A stretch of 64,000 nt of DNA from Corinectria fuckeliana (taxonomy: Eukaryota; Ascomycota; Sordariomycetes; Hypocreales; Nectriaceae). The notes below the pieces were generated by a model, which searched no databases, was not told the origin of the DNA, and saw only the letters and a list, made by a program, of their open reading frames with translations. The stretch covers positions 372,001 through 436,000 of the forward strand of contig WPDH01000006.1 of assembly GCA_019137255.1 (NCBI GenBank). The letters run 5' to 3'. A program made the position numbers and the translations under genes. How positions within the stretch are numbered: the stretch's first letter is position 1; every line of letters starts with the position of its first letter. Below are positions 29,660 to 39,819 of the stretch, piece by piece.

Positions 29660-31693
29660 TCAGCCAGCAAAGCCTCCACGAGCCATCTTCTTGGCGCGAG
29701 CATCTCGACGATTGTGGTTCGCGCGGGAGCCCTTGTGAGACTCCTTGTTCCGCCTGGCCGCCTCGGTATCCTTCTCGCCGCTCGGGCCGGCGACATTGCC
29801 ACCCCTGCCGCGGCCACGACCTCTTCCTCTTGCAGGGCCGCCTCCTCTTCCACCCCTAGACGAATTGCCGTCGGCCTCGCTATCTAGGTCTCCTAAGCCA
29901 GCTAGAGTGGACTTCCATGAGGTGCGCTCCAGCTGGGCTTGCTGCCCACTGAATGCGTATTTGGCTTCCAGTCTTCTTTTCCGTTGTGGGTTTCTTGTCA
30001 ACATAAGCGCCCACCCTTCAATCGCCTCATCGGTCATGCCAGTCTCTTCTCGCAGTTTCGCTCGCGGGCCACCCCTTCTAGTAGGGGCGTCCCGATCGAA
30101 CACCTTTACATCCATATGGTATGCCCGGAATAGGGCTTCCTCGTTGCCATCGTTGACACCGTCTGCCTCGTTGTTTGTGGCGTCAACTGTTCCGCCCACA
30201 TCGGCGGCGTCGTAGGTATCATCGCGCTCGTCATCATCGGAGTCGAACGCGGCAAGAGCAGACAGAATGGCGGCCTTGTTGGGGGCGTTTGACTTGTCCT
30301 TGAGAATTTCATCCGCGGTTTTGGATGGATTCTTGCCAAATGTTAGTTTAGAAGTATCGACTGCTAGACGGTCGAGCTCATCGTCATCGAAGACGTTGTG
30401 CCGAGTCGGGACCAGTGGTGGAGTCGAACGGGGTGCCATATCCGTAGGGCGTCTTAGCTCTGGGTGTAATGATCTAAAAGGTGTTAACGATTTCATATCT
30501 TGGAAAGTAATGACGTTCTTAAATCCATACAGTTGCTCTGTGCGATCTGCGCCAGCGAGATGGGGTGGTAGAGTCTCGGTAAGTAGATTTGCAACCACTT
30601 GCTCAACGTCGTCCCCGTATTCGTCCAAGCACTTTGCCACGAAACCGGCGCCAAGATCGGGAAAAATATCCTGGACTTGCGTTACTTGGCTCATTTGGTG
30701 GATGTGGATTTCCACTTCCACGTCTTGTTGGTTCTCCCTGCCCTTTCCTTTGCCCTTGGCTACTTTTCTCCTCACGAGCCTCTTTGGCCGTACCATGGCT
30801 CCCTTTTTGAAACCTTCTAGTGCTGTGAGGCGGTTCTTTAAACTCTCCGTTGCAGCACCTGAGTCTTCTGCTCGCCTCAGCAGCATTTTGAGGAGAGGTG
30901 TGCTCGTGAGGAGCTCCGGGATGAGAGAGTCGTTGACATTGAGGGGGCCGGCCTTGTGAGCATCGGCAGCCGACTTTAAAGCAAACAGCTGATCACCCAG
31001 CATGGACCATTTAGGAGGCTCGGCATCTATCAAGCCGACCAAGCATAGATACGTAGTCGTGACGATGACCTTCCGCAGGGGCGGGTTCATGACGCGGAAG
31101 CAGGTGACCAGGCCGTCGAAGAAGTCGGAGCCTGCGAGGCAGAGGGTGCAGGCATCGGGGGAGACGTGAAGCAGATGGTTGAGGCGGGTGAGTTGGGCCT
31201 CGACGAGCTTCAGGTCGCCCTTGATGCCGGCGTCGAGATGGGGGATGAGCAGCTTCTTGAGAGAGGTGAGAGAGGATTCGAGTTGGGCGGGGTGCTGCCG
31301 GAAGAGCTGGGCGACGAGCGGCGCGGCGACTCTCCGGGGGAAGATCCTGGCGAGGTCGGCGAGGAAGGGGAGGCCGACGAGCCGTGGAGGTGGCGATTGG
31401 GACGCGAGCACACGGCTCGAGAGCTGGAAGACGGCGATCATCAGCAGCGCCGAGTGCGAGCCCAGTGCAGCGGTGCCAGCGGCGGCGGTCTCCTCGGCGA
31501 AGGAGACCAGGAAGGCGGCGACGGACTCATCCGCGGCGACGACGGCTCCGAGGGCCCGGTCGTCGAGGGCGAGCAGCGCGCGGCAGAGGGCCGTCCAGGA
31601 GGCCAGCAGGGAGTCCCACTCGGCCGGGGAGAGGTGTTGTCGCCATGCGGCCTTGGGGAAGGGTGCGAGGGGGGGGAGGTCGATGTTGGGCAT
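29660..31693 (-). CDS. CUE3: CUE-domain protein, Cue3/ASCC2-like ribosome quality-control factor
   Basis: Single exon, 677 residues. The N-terminal half is an alpha-helical domain (PFPKAAWRQHLSPAEWDSLL ... PLRKVIVTTTYLCLVGL) as in ASCC2/Cue3, which binds the ASCC3/Slh1 helicase. The CUE ubiquitin-binding domain is at about 335-380: QVQDIFPDLGAGFVAKCL, then YGDDVEQVVANLL with the Leu-Leu pair. The C-terminus has a KYAFSG block, a GRGRGRGRGG RGG-box and a basic tail. The family acts in the RQT complex that splits collided ribosomes marked by K63 ubiquitin. It is convergent with the zinc-finger/protease gene, the two stop codons being only 2 bp apart. Confidence 0.85.
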   Translation of the reverse strand: MPNIDLPPLAPFPKAAWRQHLSPAEWDSLLASWTALCRALLALDDRALGAVVAADESVAAFLVSFAEETAAAGTAALGSHSALLMIAVFQLSSRVLASQSPPPRLVGLPFLADLARIFPRRVAAPLVAQLFRQHPAQLESSLTSLKKLLIPHLDAGIKGDLKLVEAQLTRLNHLLHVSPDACTLCLAGSDFFDGLVTCFRVMNPPLRKVIVTTTYLCLVGLIDAEPPKWSMLGDQLFALKSAADAHKAGPLNVNDSLIPELLTSTPLLKMLLRRAEDSGAATESLKNRLTALEGFKKGAMVRPKRLVRRKVAKGKGKGRENQQDVEVEIHIHQMSQVTQVQDIFPDLGAGFVAKCLDEYGDDVEQVVANLLTETLPPHLAGADRTEQLYGFKNVITFQDMKSLTPFRSLHPELRRPTDMAPRSTPPLVPTRHNVFDDDELDRLAVDTSKLTFGKNPSKTADEILKDKSNAPNKAAILSALAAFDSDDDERDDTYDAADVGGTVDATNNEADGVNDGNEEALFRAYHMDVKVFDRDAPTRRGGPRAKLREETGMTDEAIEGWALMLTRNPQRKRRLEAKYAFSGQQAQLERTSWKSTLAGLGDLDSEADGNSSRGGRGGGPARGRGRGRGRGGNVAGPSGEKDTEAARRNKESHKGSRANHNRRDARAKKMARGGFAG

Positions 31694-32420
31694 GTTGAAT
31701 GATGGTTGGTTGCCCCTCAGTTGCTAGGAAAGGCGGGAAAGGTGAGGGTGTCGGTCTATGCAGACGGGGTTTGTTTGAAAAGGCATTCGCTCGTCTTATA
31801 AGTCATTCGCCATGGTCTCCATCATTACCGTAAACCAAGTAAATCGCATTTGGCCATCGCCGGATGAATCATCGGAAGTGGATGCTCCTTTGAGCCCTCC
31901 AGGCAGGAGGAAGGTGGAGGTTAGCCGCAGCCTCAGCCTCTACGTAGGCGAGCAGGTCTTTTCATGCGTCACCTCAGGCCAAAAGGTACATATATGTTAA
32001 GGCACATACTTACTCACGACTCAACAAGAAACAGGTTAGGCACCAAGTCCGGGAACATGTAAGAAATCTAACCATAAGAACAATATCCCAGCTATTATAC
32101 GAATCTCGTTATTCCCATGACTTGTGCTGACCATAACAATAATAACAGGTCGTCGACACTGTATTACTTTTATTCATAGTCTCTCCGCCAATCAACGGCC
32201 TGCACTCCGTCGTTTACTTCCGCGACGCTAGCCCACATCCGTACTAGCACCACGCACACGCAAAGCCCTACACTGAACTCGATCCCCCCACCAAAAAGTT
32301 CGCGACAATTACAACCTTTCTCTTCTGCTTCACTCCCCCCTTCCCCTCCCTCAAACCTCCGCCTTCATCACTTTGCCGAAACGTCAGTTCCACACGTTCG
32401 AGTCTTGAAGGTTGCCCATC
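31694..32420. promoter_or_regulatory. Bidirectional promoter region CUE3-like/RPS20
   Basis: 727 bp between divergent start codons. The last ~150 bp before RPS20 is a pyrimidine-rich leader, as is usual for fungal ribosomal-protein genes. A 62-codon frame at 31812-32000 shows no recognisable sequence and was not called. Confidence 0.45.
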
Positions 32421-32963
32421 ATGTCTTACAACAAGCCCGAGAAGGACCTTGGCGATGGCCCCGTACGTTTTCCTCCCCCCCCCNNTTTTTCCCCCCCCCC
32501 CCCCCCCCCCCCGAGAATTCTCTTCTCGAATCCAACGGGATTTTTGGCTAACCCGCTGCTTCGTTTTCGCGCCCGCTGTGTAGAAGAGCCACAAGATCCG
32601 CATCACCCTCTCCTCCCGCAAGGTCCAGGTCCTCGAGAAGGTCTGCACTGAGATCATCGAGCGCGCCAAGAACAAGGACCTCCGCGCCAAGGGCCCCGTC
32701 CGCCTGCCCACCAAGACCCTCAAGATCACCACCCGCAAGACCCCTTGCGGTGAGGGTTCCAAGACCTGGGACAGCTTCGAGATGCGCATTCACAAGCGCC
32801 TGATTGAGTACGTCCCTCCCCGGAAACATGCATTGCCCCGGGAACGAAGAATCCCTGGCACTAACAGTCGTCGAACAGCCTCAACGCCCCTACCGAGGTC
32901 GTCAAGCAGATCATTGTCAACATCGACGCTGGTGTCGAGGTTGAGGTCACCATTGCCGCTTAA
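32421..32963 (+). CDS. RPS20: 40S ribosomal protein uS10 (S20)
   Basis: Three exons (32421-32462, 32584-32807, 32879-32963) encode 116 residues. The sequence MSYNKPEKDLGDGP is spliced to KSHKIRITLSSRKVQVLEK. It continues GPVRLPTKTLKITTRKTPCG, the uS10 signature, then SKTWDSFEMRIHKRLID / LNAPTEVVKQIIVNIDAGV. The introns are 121 and 71 nt, the second with a CACTAAC branch point. The first intron holds a 22-base C run and two ambiguous bases (N at 32484-32485), so its length is not exact. Confidence 0.96.
32484..32512. repeat. Poly-C tract with ambiguous bases in RPS20 intron 1
   Basis: Nine C, then NN, TTTTT and 22 consecutive C. The two N mark a place the assembly could not resolve. The tract lies wholly in the intron, so the protein is unaffected. 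Confidence 0.95.
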
Positions 32964-33435
32964 GGGATTGGTCTTCGTGGATGGCGTGGCCGGGAATGAA
33001 ACCCCGGCTGGTCAAGCTGTGAGCGAGAAACCGGCTTGTGTAGACAACTCAAAAAATGAGAAACGGCCTCCAACCGGAATACATGTGTGCCCCGTTCGTT
33101 CAGTGATGTCGAGAAAATGGTTGTCTGCTGTAGGAAGGACGGTTCATCAGATCCGTGGGTTAATTACCGGACCCAGGCCCAAATGCAAGGTTAACCAAGC
33201 GTAAGCCCCCGACAAGAATGGTTCTTTTCTGTATCAGCCGAGTTCCTCTATTCTTAAGCAATGCGAAACTGCGTCTTATCCCTATATTCCAAATGATAGT
33301 GCCTTGTTCAACGCCAGTCAATACATACGACCTCCCATGAATATTTCTCAATATCAAACATCAAACGCCAGCCGCTACTTTCCCTATCCACCTCTTGTCT
33401 CTTCCGGTTTACACGTATCCTTACACGCACCCTCG
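32964..33435. other. Intergenic between convergent genes
   Basis: 472 bp holding the 3' ends of RPS20 and the FG nucleoporin gene. No gene, RNA or repeat was recognised. Confidence 0.5.
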
Positions 33436-35283
33436 TCATAGGTCCCACAGGCTACATTCTCGTGGAGGCGGTAGCTCGGGCATAAGACCGTCTTGGAAAG
33501 TTCCCGTCTGTGCGAATGCCACCCACTGGGCCTTGGACTTGCTATCGTACTGGTCCGCGGGCAGCTCGGTATCTCTGGAATAACCCGGTGGTCCGTCAGG
33601 GAACCATATTCGACGCCAGGTGCCGCTGAACTCTCGGATCCCGGGCTTGCCGTCCTTGTATGTCACGGGCTTGCCCTTAAACATGGACAGGCGGCCGTCC
33701 ATGCCCTTGGAGATGTAGCTTTCCACCGGCGGGTGCTGCTTGCTGCTGCCGGGTGGGTAAGGATTTCCGGCTGATCCTGCGGGCGTCGCGGGCTGTTGGA
33801 CCACGGGTGCTGCGTTGGAAGGCCGACCGAACGGGTTGCTAGCTGACTGCTGCTGCTGCTGCTGCTGCTGTTGCTGTTGGTTCGGCTGGGACGGAAATCC
33901 ATTCGGTTGTTGCTGGGCCCGAGCGAACGGGTTGCTCGCGGCAGATGCTGCCTGTGTGGTGGACGCAAACGGATTCGAAGCCGCAGCTGGAGATACCTGC
34001 GCGAAGGGAGTTGCAGCTGGTTGCGAGGGCTGGCCAAATGGGCTCAGGTTACTGGCAGGTTGGTTGTTGTTGTTGTTCGAGGCAAACGAGCTTGCCCCTT
34101 GGTTGTTGTTCTGCCCAGCTGGTGCTCCAAACGGGTTGGCTGCAGGAGCATTGTTGTTCCCTGCTGAAGCGAAGGGGCTTACGTTGCTGTTGTTCGTGTT
34201 GGCCGATGCTGCAAACGGGCTTGCGTTCTGGCCGAGTTGACTAGGCTGGCCAAACGCGCTTTGGGTGTTCGGTTGCGAAGGCACTACGAGAGACGGAGCT
34301 CCGAAGGGGCTAGGTTTCGCGCCCAAGGCCGAAGGCTGTCCAAACGCCGAAGGAGGCTGCGACGGCTGCCCAAAGGGTGACGCTCCTTGCGCCCCATCTT
34401 GACCGAATGCAGATGTTGGTTGTGGCGCCGGCTGGGCAAAGGAGGGCGTGCCGAATGGACTGGCTTGCTGGCCTAAAGCTGAGGGTCGCCCAAAGGCGCT
34501 GGTCGTCGGGGCTGCTGGAGCTCCTCTGCCGAAGGGGTTTGAGGTCGTAGCTGTGGCGGTGGTTTTAGACGCAAAGGGATTGGAGGCCTGGGCCGACGAC
34601 TCAGGGACAGTTGACTTGGGCCTCCTTCCGACAAGGAACTCGCCGAAAGGGGCTCCCTGGGTCCCTTCCCTGCAGATATCCAGTCGATTGGGGTGGTTGT
34701 TCTCGGCGCTCGTGAGGAACTGGACGGCCTCTCGGGGGTTGCGGAGAGCGGTTTGCATTTGCTGCTGCGCGTTGGCGTAAAGCTCTTGGGCTTCGAGCAA
34801 CTACCGCCAGTTAGCGATCTGCCTCTCTCTCTCCAAAGGTCCAGCTCCGGGGCTACCCACGGCCTGCTGCTCCTGGCCGGCCGCCTTGCCGATCATGAAG
34901 TGAAGGCGCAGCTCCTCGAAGCTCTGTTCGCGGGGGTATCCTCCAAACAGCTGCTCGGGCGCGTCTCGCCCGGGCGCGTACGCCGAGAGGATCCAGCCGG
35001 GTGTCTCGGCCGACAGGTCGCGCTCGATGGCTTCCACGGTAATGCCATACTTTTCTGCCAAGGCTGTCAACGGGATGTCTCGATTGCGTGAGGGTTATCG
35101 TCTCGCGGGCTCCGTACCGGCTGTGCTTCCGCCTCCGCCGGCGCCGGCGCCACCGAGGGCGCCGAATCTATTCGCCGGCTGGTTTCGATTGCCATTGTTG
35201 CTGCTCCCCGCGTTGGAGTGCTCGAATCGACAGCTACTGCCGAAGCGGCAGTAGCCTTGCTGGAAGAATTTACAGAGTGTCAT
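33436..35283 (-). CDS. CCCH zinc-finger FG nucleoporin (Nup42/Amo1-like)
   Basis: A component of the cytoplasmic side of the nuclear pore, where Nup42-type proteins assist Dbp5/Gle1 in mRNA export. Three exons: 35283-35118, 35078-34861 and 34800-33436; 582 residues. The start MTLCKFFQQGYCRFGSSCRF is a CCCH finger (C-x5-C-x5-C-x3-H). A helical segment follows (LTALAEKYGITVEAIERDL ... SFEELRLHFMIGKAA / LLEAQELYANAQQQM). The central ~300 residues carry many SPFG, NPFG and SAFG repeats plus a poly-Gln run. The end (DGRLSMFKGKPVTYKDGKPG ... WRRIWFPDGPP) is a conserved Amo1-type tail. Intron 1 is only 39 nt. Intron 2 (60 nt, CTAAC branch) removes an in-frame TAG. Both joins keep frame. Confidence 0.85.
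33848..33878 (-). repeat. CAG/CAA run encoding poly-Gln in the FG nucleoporin
   Basis: Consecutive Gln codons (CTG/TTG on the plus strand) giving about 10-11 glutamines between two FG-repeat blocks. Confidence 0.85.
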
Positions 35284-35918
35284 CTGGTCGGGCGGCGGGT
35301 GGCCGTCGGCCCGGGTCTGGCGAGGGGGATGTCTAGTGTCGGCGAGTCCAATACTAGCTCATTTCGAGGGTAAGGATCGTTCTGTGCTGCGAGAAATACG
35401 CCTTGATATTTCGTAGATGCGTAGTCGAGGAATGACGGAAGTCGCAAGAAAAGCAACGACGAGCGAAACGTCAGCCTTACCAGCCAAACCAGCCTCGTTG
35501 GGTTGATGGGCGAAAGCCTGGGTTTTTAGGGGGCCAAAATGGCCTTGGCGGGGCGGCACCCACTGACACAGAAACGAACCCACTAAAATCGACGGGCCAC
35601 CTCAATTCGCCATTTTAGTGAATCACAGCTCCGGAATATATATTTTTGACGTGTTTTTGTTTCTCCCAAATCGCGTCCTCCAGCAAAGTAAAGTAAGAGC
35701 GGTGTCATGTCAACGAGTAACTGTTCAGCATGCATATAATGAAGCGTCAGGCTTTAATCCAGTTTCATCCAATTAACGATTTCGTTGTCGACTCCCGGTA
35801 TTGATAAGCTCTTGATCATTCACAGAACATAGAGACATGCATTACATGGGACGGCGCCGCCCCGGTGAGAGATCTCTTCAGGTGGCAGATCCTCATACAA
35901 TATTTATCTTTATCTTCC
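35284..35918. other. Intergenic, no gene seen
   Basis: 635 bp holding the promoter of the FG nucleoporin gene and the 3' flank of the P450 gene. No coding pattern was recognised. Confidence 0.5.
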
Positions 35919-37814
35919 CTACGCCTTCTCCGCCTTCTCTGCGTTGCGGAACTCAATCATGGCGCCGTTCTTGGCGCTCGTAAAGGTATCAACCAGCTGG
36001 AACTCGGTCGTCCGGTGTCGACCCCATTCGTTGCCGGGCTTGCCCTCGCCGGGATCCTCGATGCCAACCGCCCTGCGCATGTCGTACAGGTACATGGTCC
36101 GCGCCAGCGTGCTGGTCATCTCCACGTACGCCAGGCCCTTCCCGATGCACCCTCGCGGGCCGACGCTGAAGGGGCAGAAGGCGCTCTGGGCCAGCGCAAC
36201 CTCGTCCTCGGTCGTCGGGCGGCCGGTCAACGGGTTCGTGGCGCCGACGAGCCAGCGCTCGGGCACGTAGTCGAACGGCGAGGGGTAGTAGGCCTCGTTG
36301 TGGTGGATGGTGTAGTGCGGTGTGCCGATGACGGTTCCCTCGGGGACGGTTTCGCCGTCGACGGTGATGCCACCGGCGAGGACTTCACGGGGCAGGATGC
36401 CGCCAACCGAGGGCGAGAGCCGCATGGCTTCGTCGATACAGGCTCGGAGGTAGGTGCAGGATCCCAAGACCGGCCCGTGGCTGACCTCTTCTACGCCGTT
36501 GAACTTGGACCGGATCTCGTCCGTCGCCTTCTTCAGGGCTCGAGCGCTGCGGGTGAGGTAGAAGAGCGTGGCCGCCATGGCGGTGGAGGTGGTGTCTGAT
36601 CCGGCAATGATACTGTTTGCACAATCTGTTAGTCGCAGGCTTTTGGGTCATTACATGGAGTCACTCACAGCAGGTTTGATTCTCCCCAGAGCTCAGGGGT
36701 GCTGAAGCCCTGGCCAGTCTCGGGGTCGCGGGCCTTGAGAAGATAATAGAAGAAGTCTCGACGGTCTGTTTCGTCGCCCAACTTGGTGCGCTCGGTCAAC
36801 TGTCCCTTGCTGTATGCCATGTATCTAGCCCGGCCTGCAGCGAGTCCGGGGAAGAGGACCTTGTCAAGCTTGAGCCTGTCGACGACGGGCATGGTTCCAC
36901 ACTGTTGCTTGTGAGTTGCTGTCCCTTGCTCTCAGACAGGTGATGCTTCACTTACGATAAGGTGACGTGTTGTCGCGGCCTCGACCAGTCCCAGAGCGAA
37001 GCGGTTCTCGGGACTCTCCAGCATGTGGAAGGCCTTTCCAAAGCTCAGGTCGCCGAGAATGTCCATGGCCAGGTAGTTGCACCAGTCGCTCATGTTGCGT
37101 GGCTGCGACCAGCCCTTGGCCTCGACGCCGCCGTCCTCGATACCAATCTGCTCGCAGAAGGTGCGGACGTTGCCCAGGATGTAGCGCTGCATCTCCTTCA
37201 TTGCTCCGTCGGCGAAGGCGTGGGACAGGACGCGGCGCTTCCGGGCGTGGAGCTCCTTGTCGCGGGTGTTGTGGGTGTTGGCCGCGGGATGGACGAAGGC
37301 ATTGTAGAACTCGGCCTTGCGGACGTTGGAGCGGAAGCCGTAGATGTCCTTCAGCGCCTTGTTGGAGTTGAACGCGACCGAGTTGGGGCCGAAGCGGACA
37401 ACCTTGCCTGGAGGGTGAGAGGTGTTAGTGCCGGTCTAGGTCGGGTTTTGAGGAGAAGGGATCCTAGACACACCGTATTTCTGGTGTAAGCGCCAGAACT
37501 CGAGGTGGCGGTCGCCCTTGTAAGCATGGTACAGCTGGTATGCGTCTGTGATCTTGGCGATTAAGGGGCCAGGATACTTGGCCAAAGGATGGAAGTAGAC
37601 TCGATAAACGACGATACCCACGGCCTAGAAGTTCCAGTCAGTAGTCCGATTTCCCAAGATATAGGCAAACGCCCAATGCTTTCTCCCGTTCCCCCTCACT
37701 TCAGCTCCCATCTCGGCACAATGCCCGAGAGGCGCGGGTCAGACTTACATAGAGCAGTCCTCCTCCTGCCAACAGCCCCAGCCAAAGCCACAAGTGTCCC
37801 AGATCAAGCGTCAT
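35919..37814 (-). CDS. Cytochrome P450 monooxygenase
   Basis: Five exons (37814-37749, 37624-37474, 37407-36956, 36901-36669, 36612-35919) encode 531 residues; introns are 124, 66, 54 and 56 nt. The N-terminal membrane anchor is LGHLWLWLGLLAGGGLLY / AVGIVVYRVYF, followed by the proline hinge HPLAKYPGPL. The I-helix oxygen-binding motif is IIAGSDTTSTAM. The K-helix ExxR is IDEAMRLSP, PERW appears as YVPERWLVG, and the heme-Cys loop is FSVGPRGCIGKGLA. All catalytic elements are present. It looks like the CYP families used for secondary metabolites or detoxification, but no substrate can be deduced. No biosynthetic core enzyme lies nearby, so there is no sign of a cluster in this window. Confidence 0.93.
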
Positions 37815-39819
37815 CTCGTGTAAGTCGTCGTTGGGAAACGATCGGTGTCACAAGAGGGGGGGGAAGGGACAAGTCTTTGAAGGAGAAAAAGAACAGGAAC
37901 CCCGAAGAGAAGAGATAAAAGACTAAATAATCCAGATTCTTTCCGTGCCGCAAATGTAAGCACCAGCCCTCCCTCTTTCTCTCATGCTATGCTGCTGCCC
38001 TCTAGGTTGGCTCCAGCGGGCGTGACGCTCCCAATCGGCTTGTTGCGGCAGAAAGCTTATCGATTATGGCGTTGGCGGCTCAAGTGCCGAGGCGGCTAGG
38101 TTCGGATTGGAAATCGCGGAATTCCAGTCCGTCCAGTCCGTCCAGAAACACGGATACAAGTCGATGGCGGGGACAAATCGGGGACCGGCGATTGGAGGGA
38201 TATAAAATCCCAAGCTGTTGTGTGTTGATGCAATATTCGTATGGGCGTTTGTCCCCGGATGGAGATGGGTTTGAGCTGGGAGACCCGGGCTTTATAACCT
38301 ACCCGATGAAGGGCATCCAGTTACAGCTTTGCGCCACCATCAAAGGGATAATATCACAGTGACGGAATAGAACAGGTTGATGTGGTCTCGAACTTCTTTG
38401 TTGCATCAAATAGTTTGGTTTTTGGTTTAGCCGTGGCTCGTTCCATGGTCATCTGCCCGTTTTGACTTCCTCGCCGCGCTGGAGCTATCAAAGGTAATGG
38501 CCATGTGCCAGCCTTAACCAGTGTCTATGTCCGCCTTCATCCTAGACTGTGTTGCTCCTCTTCTCCCCTTCCTCTCCCCTCTTTTGGTTCCTGGCGGCTA
38601 CCTAATCAGGTTCTGAGTTTTGTTCCCGCGGCGTCGCCTTTTTCTTCCCCATGTCTCTCTATCTCTTCCCCAGGGCAACAGGTGTACTCCGCACTCTGCA
38701 ATCTCTTCCATCTCATCCCGCCGAGCCTCAGCCCGTGCGGCCCCTTCCCCGCTCCCCGCGGAATCGTTCGGCCCAGGTGGCTGCTTTGGCTTGGCCCGTT
38801 GTCGTCATTCCCGACGGTGGGCGGCTCTAGCGGCTGGAGTCGGCCGGTCGGGTTCGGGAGCGGGGTGGGGCCCGCAAGTGCCGGGTCTTCTGGAGGCTCG
38901 CTTACTACTACTACCATACAATACCTGCCATCACGTCGTATCTGGAGAGAGCCCCTGTCTACGAATAGACAACAATGGATTCCAGGCTGGCCCCGCGAAT
39001 CAGGATCATTTCAGCTATGTTGTGCTGGTCAGCTGGGAGAGGGCTGTTATCCAATGAGCGCGTTCACATATTCAGCTTGCAAAACAATCCACGTCGTGTA
39101 GCATCCCTACGGTTCGCCATTCCACTTCGCATTAACGTAGGTGAATAAGTTCAGTCTATTGCAGATTGACTCCAAGACCTTGCACTTGTATTCCATCCCA
39201 TTCCCGACTGTTATATCAGAAACTCAATAGAGAGGGCAGTTAACCTTGACATCAACCAAATCACTCTATGTTTACCCTACACTTCTCGTTTGGGCCAGTC
39301 CGGCCATTTGCACAAGCCCATGTCATAATCTGATCAGCTCCAACGTTGAGGAACCCATTCCAGATGACAGCACAGCTCTCGGATACGGCTACCGATGACA
39401 TGAGCGGTGGTGGATCTCTGTCCTCTTCTTTCTTAGCAGGGGTCTTATTTTTCTGCTTCAGTTTAATCTTCGGTATTTGCCGCTTATAGCAACAGGGTGG
39501 GCGGGGGTTTTAATATCCTTTTTCCCGGGGAGGAGAGCGAAAACCGTGTTGGTTCCGTTGTTTGTATTTGGTATTGGCATCTGGGCTGGATGTTTAGCGC
39601 AGTAGAGTATTATCGACACCATCGAACGAACGTGGCTGTTGCGTACGTTGTTGCGTCAGAATTGGTCTTTACCCAAATACCTATGAATGAATTGCATATG
39701 ATAACATAATACTCGTAGACCTCCCGACTCTACGTCTAGCGTCAAGGCCATTACCCAACCAGCGCATTAACACCTCCCATCCCATTACAGAGTCCATCGT
39801 GGTATGACAAGGAAAAACA
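37815..39819. other. 2-kb intergenic region, no gene seen
   Basis: Between the P450 start and the 3' end of CWH43. Includes the P450 promoter. A 198-codon plus-strand frame (38505-39101) is rich in Ser, Pro, Leu and Trp and looks like translated non-coding DNA; it was not called. Confidence 0.45.

Noticed and set aside
34801..34803. In-frame TAG in the FG nucleoporin as evidence of a pseudogene
   Set aside because: Unlike the HET gene case, a frame-preserving 60-nt intron with donor, CTAAC branch and TAG acceptor removes it.
35919..37814. P450 as part of a secondary-metabolite cluster
   Set aside because: Flanking genes (FG nucleoporin, RPS20, CWH43) are housekeeping; no PKS, NRPS, terpene cyclase or pathway regulator is nearby.
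38505..39101. 198-codon plus-strand frame
   Set aside because: Composition is Ser/Pro/Leu/Trp-rich with no domain-like pattern and no splice or promoter support; it lies in intergenic DNA.
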